DNA of 64,000 nucleotides, taken from assembly GCF_900496995.4 (NCBI RefSeq), contig NC_044029.1:16802001-16866000 (forward strand), read 5' to 3'. Both the position numbers and the translations under genes were made by a program. Positions within the stretch are counted from its first letter, which is position 1, and every line of letters starts with the position of its first letter. This document shows, piece by piece, positions 25,201 through 61,716 of the stretch. The notes beneath the pieces were generated by a model that saw nothing but the letters and a program-made list of their open reading frames with translations, was not told where the DNA came from and searched no databases. Origin of the DNA: Aquila chrysaetos chrysaetos. Lineage: Eukaryota; Chordata; Aves; Accipitriformes; Accipitridae.

Positions 25201-28200
25201 TTCACAGACAGAACTTAGCTAGATGTTTGGAAATTTTATGTAGTTGCTATGCAAAACAAGTAAGAAAATTAATAAACCATACACTATGATCAGTTAAGCC
25301 CATCTGCAAATTTCGCTATTTGTAACTCAATACAAAGAAAGCAACACACACAACAGATTATCTGGTTGGAAACAGGTTGACTGCCCAGATGACCTTCAAT
25401 GGCAGTGTATTTGAGTGATTTTTTTTTAAGAAACAGCAGAGGTAATCATCTGAAGCAGCTGCAGTGACTAATTTCAAACCATTGAAATCTGTTGCACAGA
25501 CAGTCCTCTGTATGCACGTTGTCAGTGGAGCACGACAGTCACTTGGCTCTGGAATGAACTATCTTGTCAATGAAGCTGCTGAAGCTGCATTTTCTTTTGA
25601 GAGAGCACTTTATCAAAATCTATCAAGCTTTCCTACTGACTCTTAGGAACTCACTTCAGGTGCTTTAGCTGGATAAATATGAGACTATCAGAAATTAGGC
25701 ATACTAACATTGAATCGCTGTATTCCTGGATGACGGAGCTATCTTGTGCGTCTGCAACCTTTGTCTGGGGTTGCTCTTCCTCCTCTGACAGGTTAGGAAA
25801 TCTATCCTACAGTAATTGGGAAACAAGCTGGGGCAATCGTTCAGAAAAGAGCAAGCACCTTGGAGGATTTTTGAAAGGCTCTGGCCTTTCCAAAAGCTCA
25901 GGAATAAGCTGACAATGTCCATTTTTAAAAAGGGAGAAAAGACCGATTGGTGAACTACATGGCTATAAGCCTACCTTCAACACCCAGAAAGCTTTTGAAA
26001 CAAATTACTGAACAATCAGTTTAGTTTGACAACTAAACAAATTACAGTAGGCAACTGAAAATTAGAAAGCAGTAAGCCGCCAGGACGGACTTGCCAAAAT
26101 CTAACCTCATCAACCAACGTACTTTCCTTCTTTCCTTCTATTCTGCAGGCAGGAGGAAAACAGTAAATCCAACCAATCTCAAATATAAAATACTTTTTGA
26201 CAGAGCAAACTGGAAAAGCACCCTCCTTCTGGATCAAGGTCCTGTAACATGGGTGCAGAGCTGCTTGAAAAAACACACTTGTTCAGCACTTCTCCTACTG
26301 ACTAAGGTCAAAACCCAGCAAGGAGTCTTAACTAAAACTGGAGAGACACCAACCTGCAAGGAGTGGGAAGCACTCTGAAGAGCTGAGCAGAACTCAAGAT
26401 GGTCTTAATAAACTGGAGAAATGGTCAAAAATCAGTAAGATGAAATTCAATACAGCCAAGTACTAAGAACCACATTTGGACTTTAAAAGAAATCCTCAAA
26501 TGCACAAAACCAAAAGGAAGAATACCAGAGCAGCAGCAGTACTGCAGAAAAGGATGTCAAGGTTACAGTGACAATAAATTGAGCCAACAATGTGAAACTA
26601 TTAAAAAAAAAAAAAAAAAGCAAATGACAATCTGGAGTTTATTACAAAGAGAAGCACAATACATAATAGCAGGGGCTGGGGAAGAAATCTGCTTTCCTCA
26701 GCAGCAGTGAGGTATCAGCTGGAATACCCTGCTGGTTTGGGGCACAGGACAGAGACAATTGAGGAAAGTCCAGAGGAGAAATATAAAAAGAGTGGTTCAG
26801 AAAACCAAATCCCCACAAAAAATTTTTAAGGACTTCGTTTGTTTAGTCTACAACACTGACTGTGGAGATAGGATAATGCTCTGAAAACCTGCATCTTGTC
26901 TTAAATAGCATTACATCACTCAGCTATTACTCTGTCTGTATTACTGTCATAGTTATTACTTGACTGTCGCTAGATAAAAATGTACTATTATGTAATTCAT
27001 ACGTGACAGAGCAACAAAAAAGGCTTGTTTTGTGCCAGACAGCTACTGTATTTCACATTTTAAAGGACTTCACGGGCAAAGTCTTAGGGTCTTGCAAAGT
27101 ATCTGCTGTAATCCTTCCCAGCACAGTTCAACAGCCACTAAAATAGTTTGGTACAATCCAACACCTCTCTCAAGTTCAGAGGCAAGCAGCAAAGCTGCCT
27201 TGTGGTTTTGGATGAGGGATGACAGGTTCTGCAGAAGATTAGAAGCCAGCAGCATCCAGCGGGTCCCTCCTTGAGTAAGCCACTAATTTGCTACACAGGT
27301 CGGTGGAGATCTTGTTTGTCCCTTACATGTGCTTTGTTTTAAGTTACAGCAGGAGCACACAGAACAAATATGTACACAGACAATTTGGTTTCTCTTACAA
27401 AAAGAGATGTTAAAAGGTTTGCTGTCAGCACAGGGTATTTTTCCACTGTATATACAAAAGACCTAATGAAACACTGATTTTAATCCTAAAAAAAAAAAAC
27501 CAGGAAAAAACGAGGATACAGTCTAGAAGTACAGTTCCCACAGCAAGCAGTTAGATACTAGGCTTTGACCAACGGGGTAGATTTTCTTCAGCCATTCGAA
27601 AGCAGAGATGATAAAGCTATAGAAAACCCAAATCACTTTATTTGTGGAGTTTCTGAATTTGCATCTCAGGGCTTTAACTTCACACAGTTGGCTGATCCAC
27701 CTCAACTCTTCTGCCTGTCCCTGAGCTGGCAGCCTACGCGTCTGTTGTGTCTTACTCCCTTCTCTCCCTCAAACTCATGCCATGGCTACTGACAGTGCCA
27801 TTGGCGTGAAGGAGCAGAAGCCTAACCAACCTGATCTGCAAGCTTTGATTTCAGCATCATTAAGACTGGATCAGTGCGCTGCTGGATCACTCACTAGTAC
27901 AAATTCAGCTTGAACTGGGTGCAAGTCGTGACTGCTCATCATCAGGACACGTAAGGAGAGATTTGCACTGGCTTCATGTTTAGTATCAAGCTTCTTCCCA
28001 GCAGCAGGATGGTGACAATCTGACCCAGGCAGCAAAGCCTCCTTGTACAAAGTTACCCATTTTTCTTAGCCGATTTGAGTGAGTACTGTAACTTTGTATC
28101 AAACCAATGCCTGCTCGTGAACCAGTTGCAGGAGACCCACAGCCAGGCTCACTACGCTATCAAAACCCGCTGCACGAACTGAACTGCATGAACTGCATCC

Positions 28201-31200
28201 AGGCGGCTCTCGCCCCAGCCGCCCGCCACACAGGTCCTCGAGGTGGTTCAAACCACCTACGCTCTCGGCGCGTGCGGCCGGAGGCACCGCCTCGCCTGCG
28301 GATTTCCCCGAGAACCGCACACGGGGAACAGAGGGGAACGAGAACAGGGCAATCCCTCAGCCAGACCGAACGCTCTCGGGGCCGTTTCCTTTTGGCGACG
28401 ACTGGCACGGATCACTTCCCCAGGAAGCTGCTAAGGTTCCTTGTGTTGATTTTTTTTTTCCATTTTCATTGTGCGGTCAGAGTGAAAGTGGTGGCATTTG
28501 GCAGCTACTTTCCATCAGCACTATTGTTATTCCTTGGTAGTAGGGATTTGTTTTCCGTCAGGTGAAACGCGAAGGCGTTGTCCCTGTTTGGAAGAACGCA
28601 GAGTTAAAGAGACCCCTGGGGAAATACTTCCAAATGCCATGCATGATGTTACTCGTAAGATTTCTTGGATGTGGTGACACTTCCCAACAAAACGATGCCT
28701 TAGCACGCTATGTACGTTTTGCTGAGCTGTGCCCACATTTCAAGGAAATCATCAATCCCGATGTTCAGATGCTTCTACTGAAAGGAAAGAGCTAACTGGG
28801 GAGCTCTAAAGAAGTCCCGTCCTTAGACTTTTGTCTGTGCAACACTCAAAAGCTGAAACATGTTTAAATGCAAAACTTACTGGAACGATAATTTCCACCG
28901 CTCAGCCTAAATAAGGAAGTACTTATGCTATTAATCATATCACAAAACAATGCTAAACTATAACTTAAGTCCATGAAGACAGCAAAACCACGTTAGCACC
29001 TTAGAAGTTTAAGCATTGTTCTTGCCTGTTTTGGGCCAGTATCGTTCAATTCCTCAGGTCTTGAAGTCCTTACTGAGAAAAGCCTCTTTATTCCCAGGAC
29101 CAGTTGCTAGACCGTGCGGTTTTCAGATAATGCTATTGGAACTGAGGTTGCTAAATGAGAACCAGAAGGCTGGAGCTAAGCAGATAAATTATAATTTCCA
29201 ATTACCTCACCACAAATGGGGTTCCCAAAGAATTCTACTACCCTATTTTCAGAGAAAACATAAGGATCACCATCTTCACAGATTAAGGACACAAAAATCC
29301 CTGTTAAAACCCAGAATGACATTCTTCATCTTCTGGTAGAAGTTAATGATGCAATACGTGCTCCCTTCCTTTTCTTAAGTGCTTGGTTGGAAATTACTTC
29401 TAAAACACTGCTAGTTGGTTATATATTCACAAGTTCCACAGCTGACGACTTAAATCTTTAGTTTTGTGCCTTTTTTTTTTTTTTTAATCTAGTACATATT
29501 AATAGTTTACTGAGAACCTAAGATACTTCTGAGACAAATGAAGCACCCAAAACCATAATAATACAATCCTACAGAAGCCACAAGAGTGAGGGAAGGGGAA
29601 GTTAACCTGTAGCCACTTCTTACTCTATGAGACACTAAAAAAAAAAATGCCCCAAAAGCTTGCAGGTTTTTTATTGTTATGTTTTAAAGACCTCTGGCTT
29701 GTGTCGAGAAAGTAGCCTCCAAGTAACTCCATGTATGGACACGATTATTCCAGAGCAAGAAACACCCTATTTCCATCTAGCCTTGGAGTCTGTTCCAAAA
29801 TAAGCATACCAACTTCAGAGTTATTCAGGGAAAGATAAATCCATACCCGACTTTATTCTACAGTAATTCCTAAACACACCGTCATAAATACACCAGGAAT
29901 TTGAGGGTCCATTTTTCTGGGGGTCTTTTGGCTAAAGGAACCCTTAAACAAATCAGGGCTATACCAAGCTGTAATTAGGCTGATAGTTTATCCCACTTTC
30001 CCATCAGCTAAAGCCTCCACAGCTTAAGTTCATAGCCCGAGTGCTGCCGAAACTGCAGCTTTTAATGAAAAAAGAAAAAGAATAGAAAGGGGAAAAGAGG
30101 GTCATATTCCCTACCTATGACTAATATAAAGTTGCGTGTAGCTTAGGAATTGCTCTGTAATGAGGACGCACTCACTTTAATTATGCAGCTCAACAGAGCC
30201 ATCTCAAAATTGCATGGCTTTACTGCATCGCTGGCTTGTAGCGATGCCAGTCAGATGCAGACAGGCAGACTTCTTAACCTTCTGGCTAAGAAGATTAAAT
30301 GCTTAACAGAGCGATCTCTTCTCTCCCCCTTCATCCTCCTATTCCTCCATCTTTTAAAATAAGTAACAAAAGAACCTTTAACAATGCACCTAAAAGGGAA
30401 ATTTCATTTTCTAGCATTTCTAATGTAATAAATAGGCTGGACCTCCAATGATAGAGAAACAAGTATCATCTTACAAAGCTGACAAAACGTGAGTAGGTAA
30501 ACAAGATCCTCCCATACCTTCATAAACATCAGGGCAAAGGACCAAATATCTTCCTTGTGTGCAAGTTTCCCTTATCGAACAGCTGTAAGGAATTCTTATG
30601 GTACGTACAAAAATAAAAATTTGTATTAACCAAATGGCTGTGAGAGCATATAACTACCACCACTTGGAAAAATAAGCAAGGTCATTCAGTCAAAAGATTT
30701 TATTTTTGTCTAGGATCAACTGCTTCATATGGCTTTGCTACCGAATATAGAAACATTACCCCATATACAAAGGCGCTATTTTTAAAGACTGTGCTTTTGG
30801 GGGAGAAATAGAATTCTTTTTTCCTCCTAAAAGATCTTTTCAAATGTCTGTTATAAAGATCCAAGGAACGTCAGACAGGAAAAGGACGAACCAACCACAT
30901 TCTGGACTCAGCTATATATGGCTTAACTCCACTAACTTCAGTGGTTTTGAGAAATCAGTGCAGAACTTGATTTAAAAAAAAAACCAAAACCAAAAAAACC
31001 CACCTTCTTTCATCTCAGAATTCCAGGAGTATTTAGTAACTCTGGTTAAGCTATTCACCATATGTAATTCCCTATGTAAAATTTAAAAGACAATTAAGAG
31101 ATACTGTTCTAAAATAAGCCATGTCTACAGCAAAGCAGGCAATTCTTTTAGAAACTATGAGCAAACATCTGATTAAGATGACAAGCCACATGGAAACTAC

Positions 31201-32676
31201 TTCCAGAATCAGACCTAAAGGGCACTGTTACCAACCAAATTTGGCAGACGAGGAATCATGACGAACTGCAAAGGCATGCAGCAGTGCAATAAAAAGTTGG
31301 GAATCATCAGCAAAGAAGACGGCAAGCACTTGTGTTAATTCAGCGAGGGCAAGAACATAAACAGGACAAATTCTAAGCATTAAACACTGGATTCAGAGGA
31401 ATGGCACTGTGCCATAGTGGGAGTGGAGCTGGCTCTTCCATTTACAGACCGCTTGCCATAAACAAGCCATATCGGTATGACAAAGGTATCTGCCTACTGC
31501 AGATATCTCATTCTGACATCTATCTTTTGAGAGAGCCAAGTTTCAGAACCACTTTGATAGTAACAATGGGAAGCTTAGAATATATAATGTAAGGCGCTCT
31601 ACTTTCCTAAAAGCTGTGTTTAAGGCCAGAACTCTTACAGAGATCTGACTTTCATCGCTGGGTAACAGTAGGCATCTTGCCTTACCTGTAGATACCCATC
31701 ATTAGATTTGGCATTTTTAATAAACAGTTAGCCCTATTTAAGATCACAGCGCCTTCAGACAGTCTTTAAGCTGAGGGGACGATGACTGAATTTCAGCTTG
31801 AGCAGAAAAGCCAGCATTTATAGCAGGTTTGTCAAATATTACAGGAAGCTCAACTGAGTCTCATTTCTATTTCCAGGAATACGAAGACGCACCAAGTACA
31901 GCTACATTAACTTGGAGAGGGGACAGTAAGAAACGAATTATACTTCGTTCTTCGCATCGGCTACGTTTGTCAGTAGCGTAACACAAAACCAACCCATCAA
32001 GCGAGCACACTGCGCTCCCTTCCAGAAAAGCGACCAAATTCTGAAAGCCCGTGTGAAGTTTAAGCTCCTTTTTTGACCAACGAAGCACAATTTACCGAGC
32101 AGGCGACCGCAGCGGAGCCGACCTGATCACGCACCCGGACAAGCGCTGCCTCACCACGCCAGCTCTTTTTGCTGTACCTCCCAGAAACTATTTACCTCGT
32201 CTCCGAGCCCGAAGCGGCGGCTGCACCCAAGGACACCCGGAGCCCGGGGTCCCCGCGCTTCAGCCGCTGCGGCGGCCGCAGGGACGCCGCGGCGGCCGGG
32301 CCGGGCCGGGCCGGAGGGCTGGCGACCCCTCTCAGGGGCTCGCTCCGTGCGAGGGGGATCGCCCCGAGCACCGGCCCCAGCCGCCGGCAGGGCCCGGGCA
32401 GGCGGGAGGCGGGGGGGGGGGGGCCCTCAGCCGGGACCCGCTCCTCGCCCCCGCCGCGGCCCCGGCAGGTGCGGCCCGGCCCCCCGCGCCGCCGCGGCCG
32501 CTCCTCCCCTCGCCCCCGCCGCAGCCCCCCGGCCCGCCCTCCCCGCGGCGCGGCGGCCGGCGGAGGGGCAGCTGCCCGCCGCGGCTCCTACCTGCGGCTC
32601 CTGCGGCGGCCGCCAGCGCCAGGCAGAGCGCGGAGAGGAGCGGCGGCAAAGGCAAAGGCGGCGGCGCAGCGCGCAT
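13088..32676 (-). CDS. MSRB3: MSRB3 5' region: two alternative N-terminal exons; catalytic exons not found in window
   Basis: Methionine-R-sulfoxide reductase B3 reduces methionine-R-sulfoxide in proteins using a catalytic thiol and a structural zinc. Mammals make an ER form (A) and a mitochondrial form (B) that differ only at the N terminus (family knowledge). Here exon A (32592-32676) encodes a hydrophobic signal peptide, and exon B (13088-13214) encodes a leader identical, as far as I recall, to the human B form. Both end in phase 1, so each can complete the shared Gly-Ser-Cys-Arg junction. I looked for the shared MSRB exons (signatures such as CGTPLF, GSGWPSF, RYCINS) in the minus strand below 13 kb and found none, so they should lie beyond position 1. 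Position next to LEMD3 on the same strand agrees with mammalian gene order. Confidence 0.88.
13215..13969 (-). other. MSRB3 intronic sequence between exon B and the proximal CpG island
   Basis: Begins with the long pyrimidine tract (A-rich on the plus strand, 13220-13250) that forms the exon B acceptor. The rest is of intermediate GC content and rises towards the island. No coding feature was recognised. Confidence 0.6.
13970..14925 (-). promoter_or_regulatory. CpG island upstream of MSRB3 exon B; probable alternative promoter
   Basis: About 1 kb of very GC- and CpG-rich sequence with GC boxes (for example a GGGGCGGGG core near 14203) in an otherwise AT-rich region. It starts some 750 bp upstream of the exon B acceptor. 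A strong minus-strand donor (GGGGAG/GTGAGG) lies at 14768/14767 and would end a non-coding first exon suitable for splicing to 13214. Long open frames on both strands here are the usual result of few stop codons in GC-rich DNA. A plus-strand donor (GCCGAG/GTGAGG) 25 bp away leaves open a bidirectional promoter. Promoter activity is inferred. Confidence 0.7.
18870..19035. other. Short GC-rich, CpG-containing patch
   Basis: About 165 bp of GC-rich sequence with several CpGs inside an AT-rich intron, beginning near CCGCAGAGCAAGC. No exon or motif was recognised. It could be a regulatory patch or a decayed repeat. Confidence 0.3.
20779..21036 (-). other. Unidentified coding-like frame of 85 codons
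   Basis: The minus-strand frame contains STGNEFFIGEQRKKLSGLP, then VGIVKLKGYFQNTCISSSEH, QKQLILYHRTGEDCLEWKR and LGIFQDVERIVILRKDPF. A TTTTCTTTTAG acceptor-like site precedes ACTGGAAATG at 21019, and the frame closes with TGA, so it resembles a terminal exon. Its composition looks more like real protein than the neighbouring intron frames. I cannot assign a family. It could be a fossil gene fragment, a retrocopy or a chance frame. Confidence 0.25.
24122..24468. repeat. 46-bp GC-rich minisatellite, about 7.5 copies
   Basis: The unit begins AGACGCTCACGCCAGGGCTG and runs on through GCAGCCATCCCGCGCGGAG and a run of seven C. Copies start at 24168, 24214, 24260, 24306, 24352, 24398 and 24444, exactly 46 bp apart. 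A diverged copy precedes the first, and the last copies carry single changes (CATCCTGC, CTCATGCC). Neighbouring copies are almost identical, which suggests recent expansion. Because 46 is not a multiple of three, the 227-codon frame through it (24089-24772) repeats its amino-acid pattern only every three units; I regard it as an artefact. Confidence 0.97.
25911..26806 (+). mobile_element. Decayed CR1/L3-like LINE, 3' part of reverse-transcriptase ORF
   Basis: Conceptual translation with many stops and shifts gives landmarks of the CR1/L3 ORF2 in the right order: a KKGEKTDW...TTWL...AYL-type stretch near 25930 that corresponds to the family's NYRPVSLTS block, KLEKWSKISKMKF near 26411 matching the KW...MKFN block, an AAAVLQKR region, and VQRRNIKRVV near 26770 matching the VQRR block near the end. 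An internal A run (26590-26606) interrupts it. It is inactive. Boundaries are approximate. Confidence 0.65.
28150..28420. promoter_or_regulatory. Small CpG-rich patch in MSRB3 intron 1
   Basis: About 270 bp with many CpGs (for example CTCTCGGCGCGTGCGGCCGG) within AT-rich intron. Frames are open on both strands over it, as expected for GC-rich DNA. It could be an internal or enhancer-type promoter, or an orphan CpG island. No motif decides between these. Confidence 0.35.
30518..30592 (-). pseudogene. Possible kinase-domain exon remnant
   Basis: On the minus strand, between a TCCTTACAG acceptor and a GAAG/GTATGG donor, one frame reads VR, stop, GKLAHKEDIWSFALMFMK. D-I-W-S-F with preceding basic residues resembles kinase subdomain IX. 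The stop and lack of neighbouring kinase exons argue for a remnant or coincidence. I could not assign a kinase. Confidence 0.15.
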
Positions 32677-33245
32677 GAGGAGAGGCCCGAGGGAGCGAGC
32701 GAGCGAGCGGCCCCGGCCCCCCCCGCCCGCCCCCCGGGACCGCAGTGACGGGCCCGCCGCCCGGGGAGCATGACGGGAAATTCCTGGGCACCGGCGGCCG
32801 AGGCCAAATATGAACATGGAGCCGGGGGGGGGGGGGGACGGACGACGACACCCGCCGCCCCCCACGGCCCGGCCCCGCAGAGCGGGCGGGCGGCCGACCC
32901 CGGCGCCGCTGCGGGGGGGGGGCGGCCCGGGCCCCGGCAGCGAGGGCCGGGACCCCGTCCCGTCCCGTCCCCGCGGCGGGCCCGGAGCGCGCTGTCCTTC
33001 ACTTGAAGGGGTGCGCTGGGGAAAGGCCAGCCGAGCAGCTTCTCGCCTTCTCACAAATAACGCTCCTGCTGTTCCGAGGGAGCACGGCCCCGGCTCCCCT
33101 GCCCGAGAGGAGACGGCCCCCCGCCGCCCGGACCCACCGCGGGGTGGCGGGGGTGGTTTCGGGGGTGTCAGCCTGGCGGGAGCCGCCGCCGCCCCCATGG
33201 CAGCGGGCCGCGGCCGGCGGCCAGAAGGCGAGTGAATGACGGACT
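32100..33245 (-). promoter_or_regulatory. CpG island at MSRB3 exon 1A; main promoter candidate
   Basis: About 1.1 kb of dense CpG, GC boxes and G/C runs encloses the exon A start codon and its donor. The part above 32676 is expected to hold the transcription start and 5' UTR. No TATA box is evident. Long open frames across the island on both strands are alanine-, proline- and arginine-rich and I do not regard them as genes. The island lies only about 2.6 kb beyond the LEMD3 stop codon, so the two genes are closely spaced. Confidence 0.78.
32592..32676 (-). CDS. MSRB3: MSRB3 exon 1A: ER signal peptide (isoform A start)
   Basis: The ATG at 32676-32674 opens MRAAPPPLPLPPLLSALCLA, then LAAAAGAA and the first base of a Gly codon, before a GTAGGA donor. 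This is a typical signal peptide: a short basic start, a Leu/Ala-rich core and small residues near the likely cleavage site. Phase 1 at the donor matches exon B. The start lies within a CpG island. The exact residues differ from the human A leader, so identification rests on context, phase and signal-peptide character. An upstream in-frame extension of the open frame exists, but it is GC-rich sequence without protein character. Confidence 0.82.
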
Positions 33246-33794
33246 TCGTCACAGGCACAGAAATTAAGGCAGCTCTTAACGCCCACCTTGCACATCTTTA
33301 AAAAAAAAAAAAAAAAAAATGCAGCTAAAGTCCCCCCCGCCCGGGGCGGGGCCAAAAGCGAGCTGGGCAAAGGCATGTAAGTAACAGACATACAGACCCT
33401 CCTTGGGTCCTCCCGCCCCCCCACCCTTCCGTACAAATCATCACTGAAACCATTTTAAAACAGCGTAATATAAATGTAATAACAGAATAAGAGCCTCTGT
33501 CTTCTGTTAGCCTGTCAAAGTCCCTCTGAGGACTCGAAATACAAGAAACGAGCTGAAAACACACGGCTAAGACTCTTCACCTCTGCCTCCTCCGCAGGCC
33601 CTGGGACAGACGCTTCAGGGATGCTCCGTTGGGTATTTCAGCTCGCAGCCACACCTGTTCCGCTTGAAATCCTAACACACACGAAACGTTAGGTGGCTAT
33701 GATTAATTAACCTCCCCCCTCACTCCCCTGATGAAACAAGTATTCCAGTCAAAGAGACAGCCAAATATCTAGAAGGTGAGACGCGTATAAAAAC
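33246..33794. other. LEMD3-MSRB3 intergenic spacer
   Basis: About 0.5 kb between the estimated LEMD3 3' end and the MSRB3 promoter island. It has an A run (33301-33319), a GC-box-like CGGGGCGGGG near 33341, and otherwise unremarkable sequence. It may include distal promoter elements of MSRB3. Confidence 0.5.
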
Positions 33795-35831
33795 CCCTAA
33801 TAAACCTTTAATTCGAGTTTGGTTTGGTTTTTTGTTTGTTTTTACAGGACAGGGTGACAAATTACAACAAACATCTGATTTTTCTCAAATGTTCAGGTAT
33901 TACACACATTCCCATCTGTCTTGCAGGAAGGGATATTGGTCAACTTAACAGTTTAAGGTAAAGTAAGCTGCATAATAGTACATATTACAATAATAAAATG
34001 TACAGTGTTTACAAGAAATATAGTTTAGAAGCAAGATAGATGCATTTGCATCGAGGCGACCTTTTAAAATGCCACAACTATTTTTACATTCACTCTTGCA
34101 ACAGGTCACAAGATGGGGTCACTAAGGTCAGGTTAACAAATCACTATGATGCACATCAAATACAACAAAATTAGTTTATATACATATATATAATACATAT
34201 ACATGTATATTATACATATACATATATGTATATAGTAAAACTCATCAAAATCTACCAGACCTGGCATAATCTACTTACCCATCAAAAATATGTACTTGTC
34301 CTTGGTAAGTAGAATTCTGCATGGCTGATTATATATTATATATACTCATTCATTAGCATCTGAGACATAAAACTGAGGATTTAAAATTTTTCAGTTAACA
34401 AACTCTCCAATAATAAACATGGTGCCCACAAAAGCACAAAGGTAAGGCACAATAGGATTTTCTGTTGCAGAATAGTGTGCATCATGTTTACTTAACCATA
34501 AGAAAAACGTGCATTATTTGTGCAAGTTCATGCTGCAAATCCATCATATCTACAAAGTAAAGTGAGTTTCAGTAAAATTTGTGGGACTGGTGTGCTTCCA
34601 GTCTCACCTCCTACAGGACGTTCAGCTGGATAATTAGATAAAATTGTTGTAGAAGTGGGGATTAGTAAAGCCAATAATCTTAGATTTGCAACTAAGCTTC
34701 TCAGCAACAATTTTGTACTTCTAGGTAAATGTTAGTAAATTTACAAGCTTGGAATCACAAGATTTACTGTCAGCTGTACTTCTTGTTTGCATCAGCCAAA
34801 ATTGTTGCAAGGAAGTATGTACCTTTTAAAATTTTAACAGGTAACTCGTTCATTAAAACAAGTTATAACATATTGGGAAAGTCACTTAATCCCAATGGTA
34901 TTTTGTCACAGCCCTGGCAATTGTAATAATAAATACAGCTTTTCACAAAATATTTTTCCAGTATCTGCCAATTGCTTCTTTATTGCTCACAAATTTGAAT
35001 TCATTACAATTGGTATCAGACCTTTCACAAAAATCATAGTCAGGTATTTTAATATAAAACCTACAAAAGATATTTAACCTGTATCTAACACTTTTAAGGT
35101 ATTTGGCCTCTTGTCATGGTACAGCCAAAACCATATAAAACATTAGGTTTTGAATAAAATAGGAAGCTTATTCACTGCTTCAATGCAGACATCCTCACAG
35201 AACACAACCATTTTTGCCACCACCAGCATTTACATTTATATACAAAACCCAGTACATCCGCATTCAGTTTGTTTTCCCTCACACTTATACGCAACCACTA
35301 ATGCCAGATTAAACTTTCCCCATACCCTAAGCTGCAGAAAAAGATTCTTATACAGCAACAAAAAACTAATATTGACTGAAAAAGAAATTTTAACTTATTC
35401 ACCATCAGGAACTGTAGGTTGTTTGTTACAAAATACCCACAAGATTATTTCACAGGAAACTATGGAAATACAGGAAGTCATCTTTTCTCCATGCTTTTGT
35501 ATTATCAAAAACACTTCTTGGTGCAAAAATACAGTCACCACATCTGCAAATGTATAATGAATTCGGTATTCCTCATGCAAAACTTAAATGCATTGGTTTA
35601 CTATAGCCCCGGAAAACTTCCTGAAGCAATTTTTTTTCTTTTACTTTTTTTGTCAGCTCAGTATTACTGCCTCATTGCTAAGTCCCTTTGGAAACAAGAT
35701 TTCTGGAACGTTCAAACTTTTATTTAATTCATTAAAGTATTACATACAAAAAGCACTAAAAAAGGAAGACGGCAGCCAAACAGGAAAATTCCTGTTGCAA
35801 GTAACAGTCCTAGCAGTTGTAGAAAGTCTTC
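33795..35831 (-). other. LEMD3: LEMD3 3' UTR (3' end estimated)
   Basis: AT-rich sequence follows the LEMD3 stop without any exon or gene. AATAAA occurs on the minus strand at about 35719-35724 and at 34979-34984; an ATTAAA variant lies near 33808-33813. Using the last gives a UTR of about 2 kb, similar to the mammalian transcript as I remember it, and ends before the MSRB3 promoter island. The stretch includes an AT-alternating repeat at 34176-34236. The polyadenylation site used is inferred, not shown. Confidence 0.45.
34176..34236. repeat. AT-alternating (TA/CATA) microsatellite within LEMD3 3' UTR
   Basis: About 60 bp of alternating TATACATATA-type sequence, partly self-complementary, in the presumed LEMD3 3' UTR. 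The transcript could fold it into a hairpin. Confidence 0.85.

Positions 35832-61716
<25,885 letters not shown>

Larger units (their letters stand above)
14926..32591 (-). other. MSRB3: MSRB3 intron 1, 17.7 kb between the two CpG islands
   Basis: A long, mostly AT-rich intron. It includes a GC-rich cluster at about 18870-19035, a coding-like minus-strand frame at 20779-21036, a 46-bp minisatellite (24122-24468), a decayed CR1/L3-like LINE (about 25911-26806), a small CpG-rich patch (28150-28420) and a kinase-like remnant (30518-30592). No known gene is nested in it with confidence. Confidence 0.75.

Noticed and set aside
28107..28795. Two adjacent plus-strand frames (152 and 77 codons)
   Set aside because: The first lies over the small CpG patch and is Arg-rich. 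The second, with MKREGVVPVWKNAELKRP, shows no recognisable family. Neither has clear splice or start support.
32332..33258. Minus-strand open frame of 308 codons over the distal CpG island
   Set aside because: Only its part at 32592-32676 is supported (MSRB3 exon A). The rest is low-complexity GC-rich sequence, probably promoter and 5' UTR, and the frame also runs past the exon A donor.
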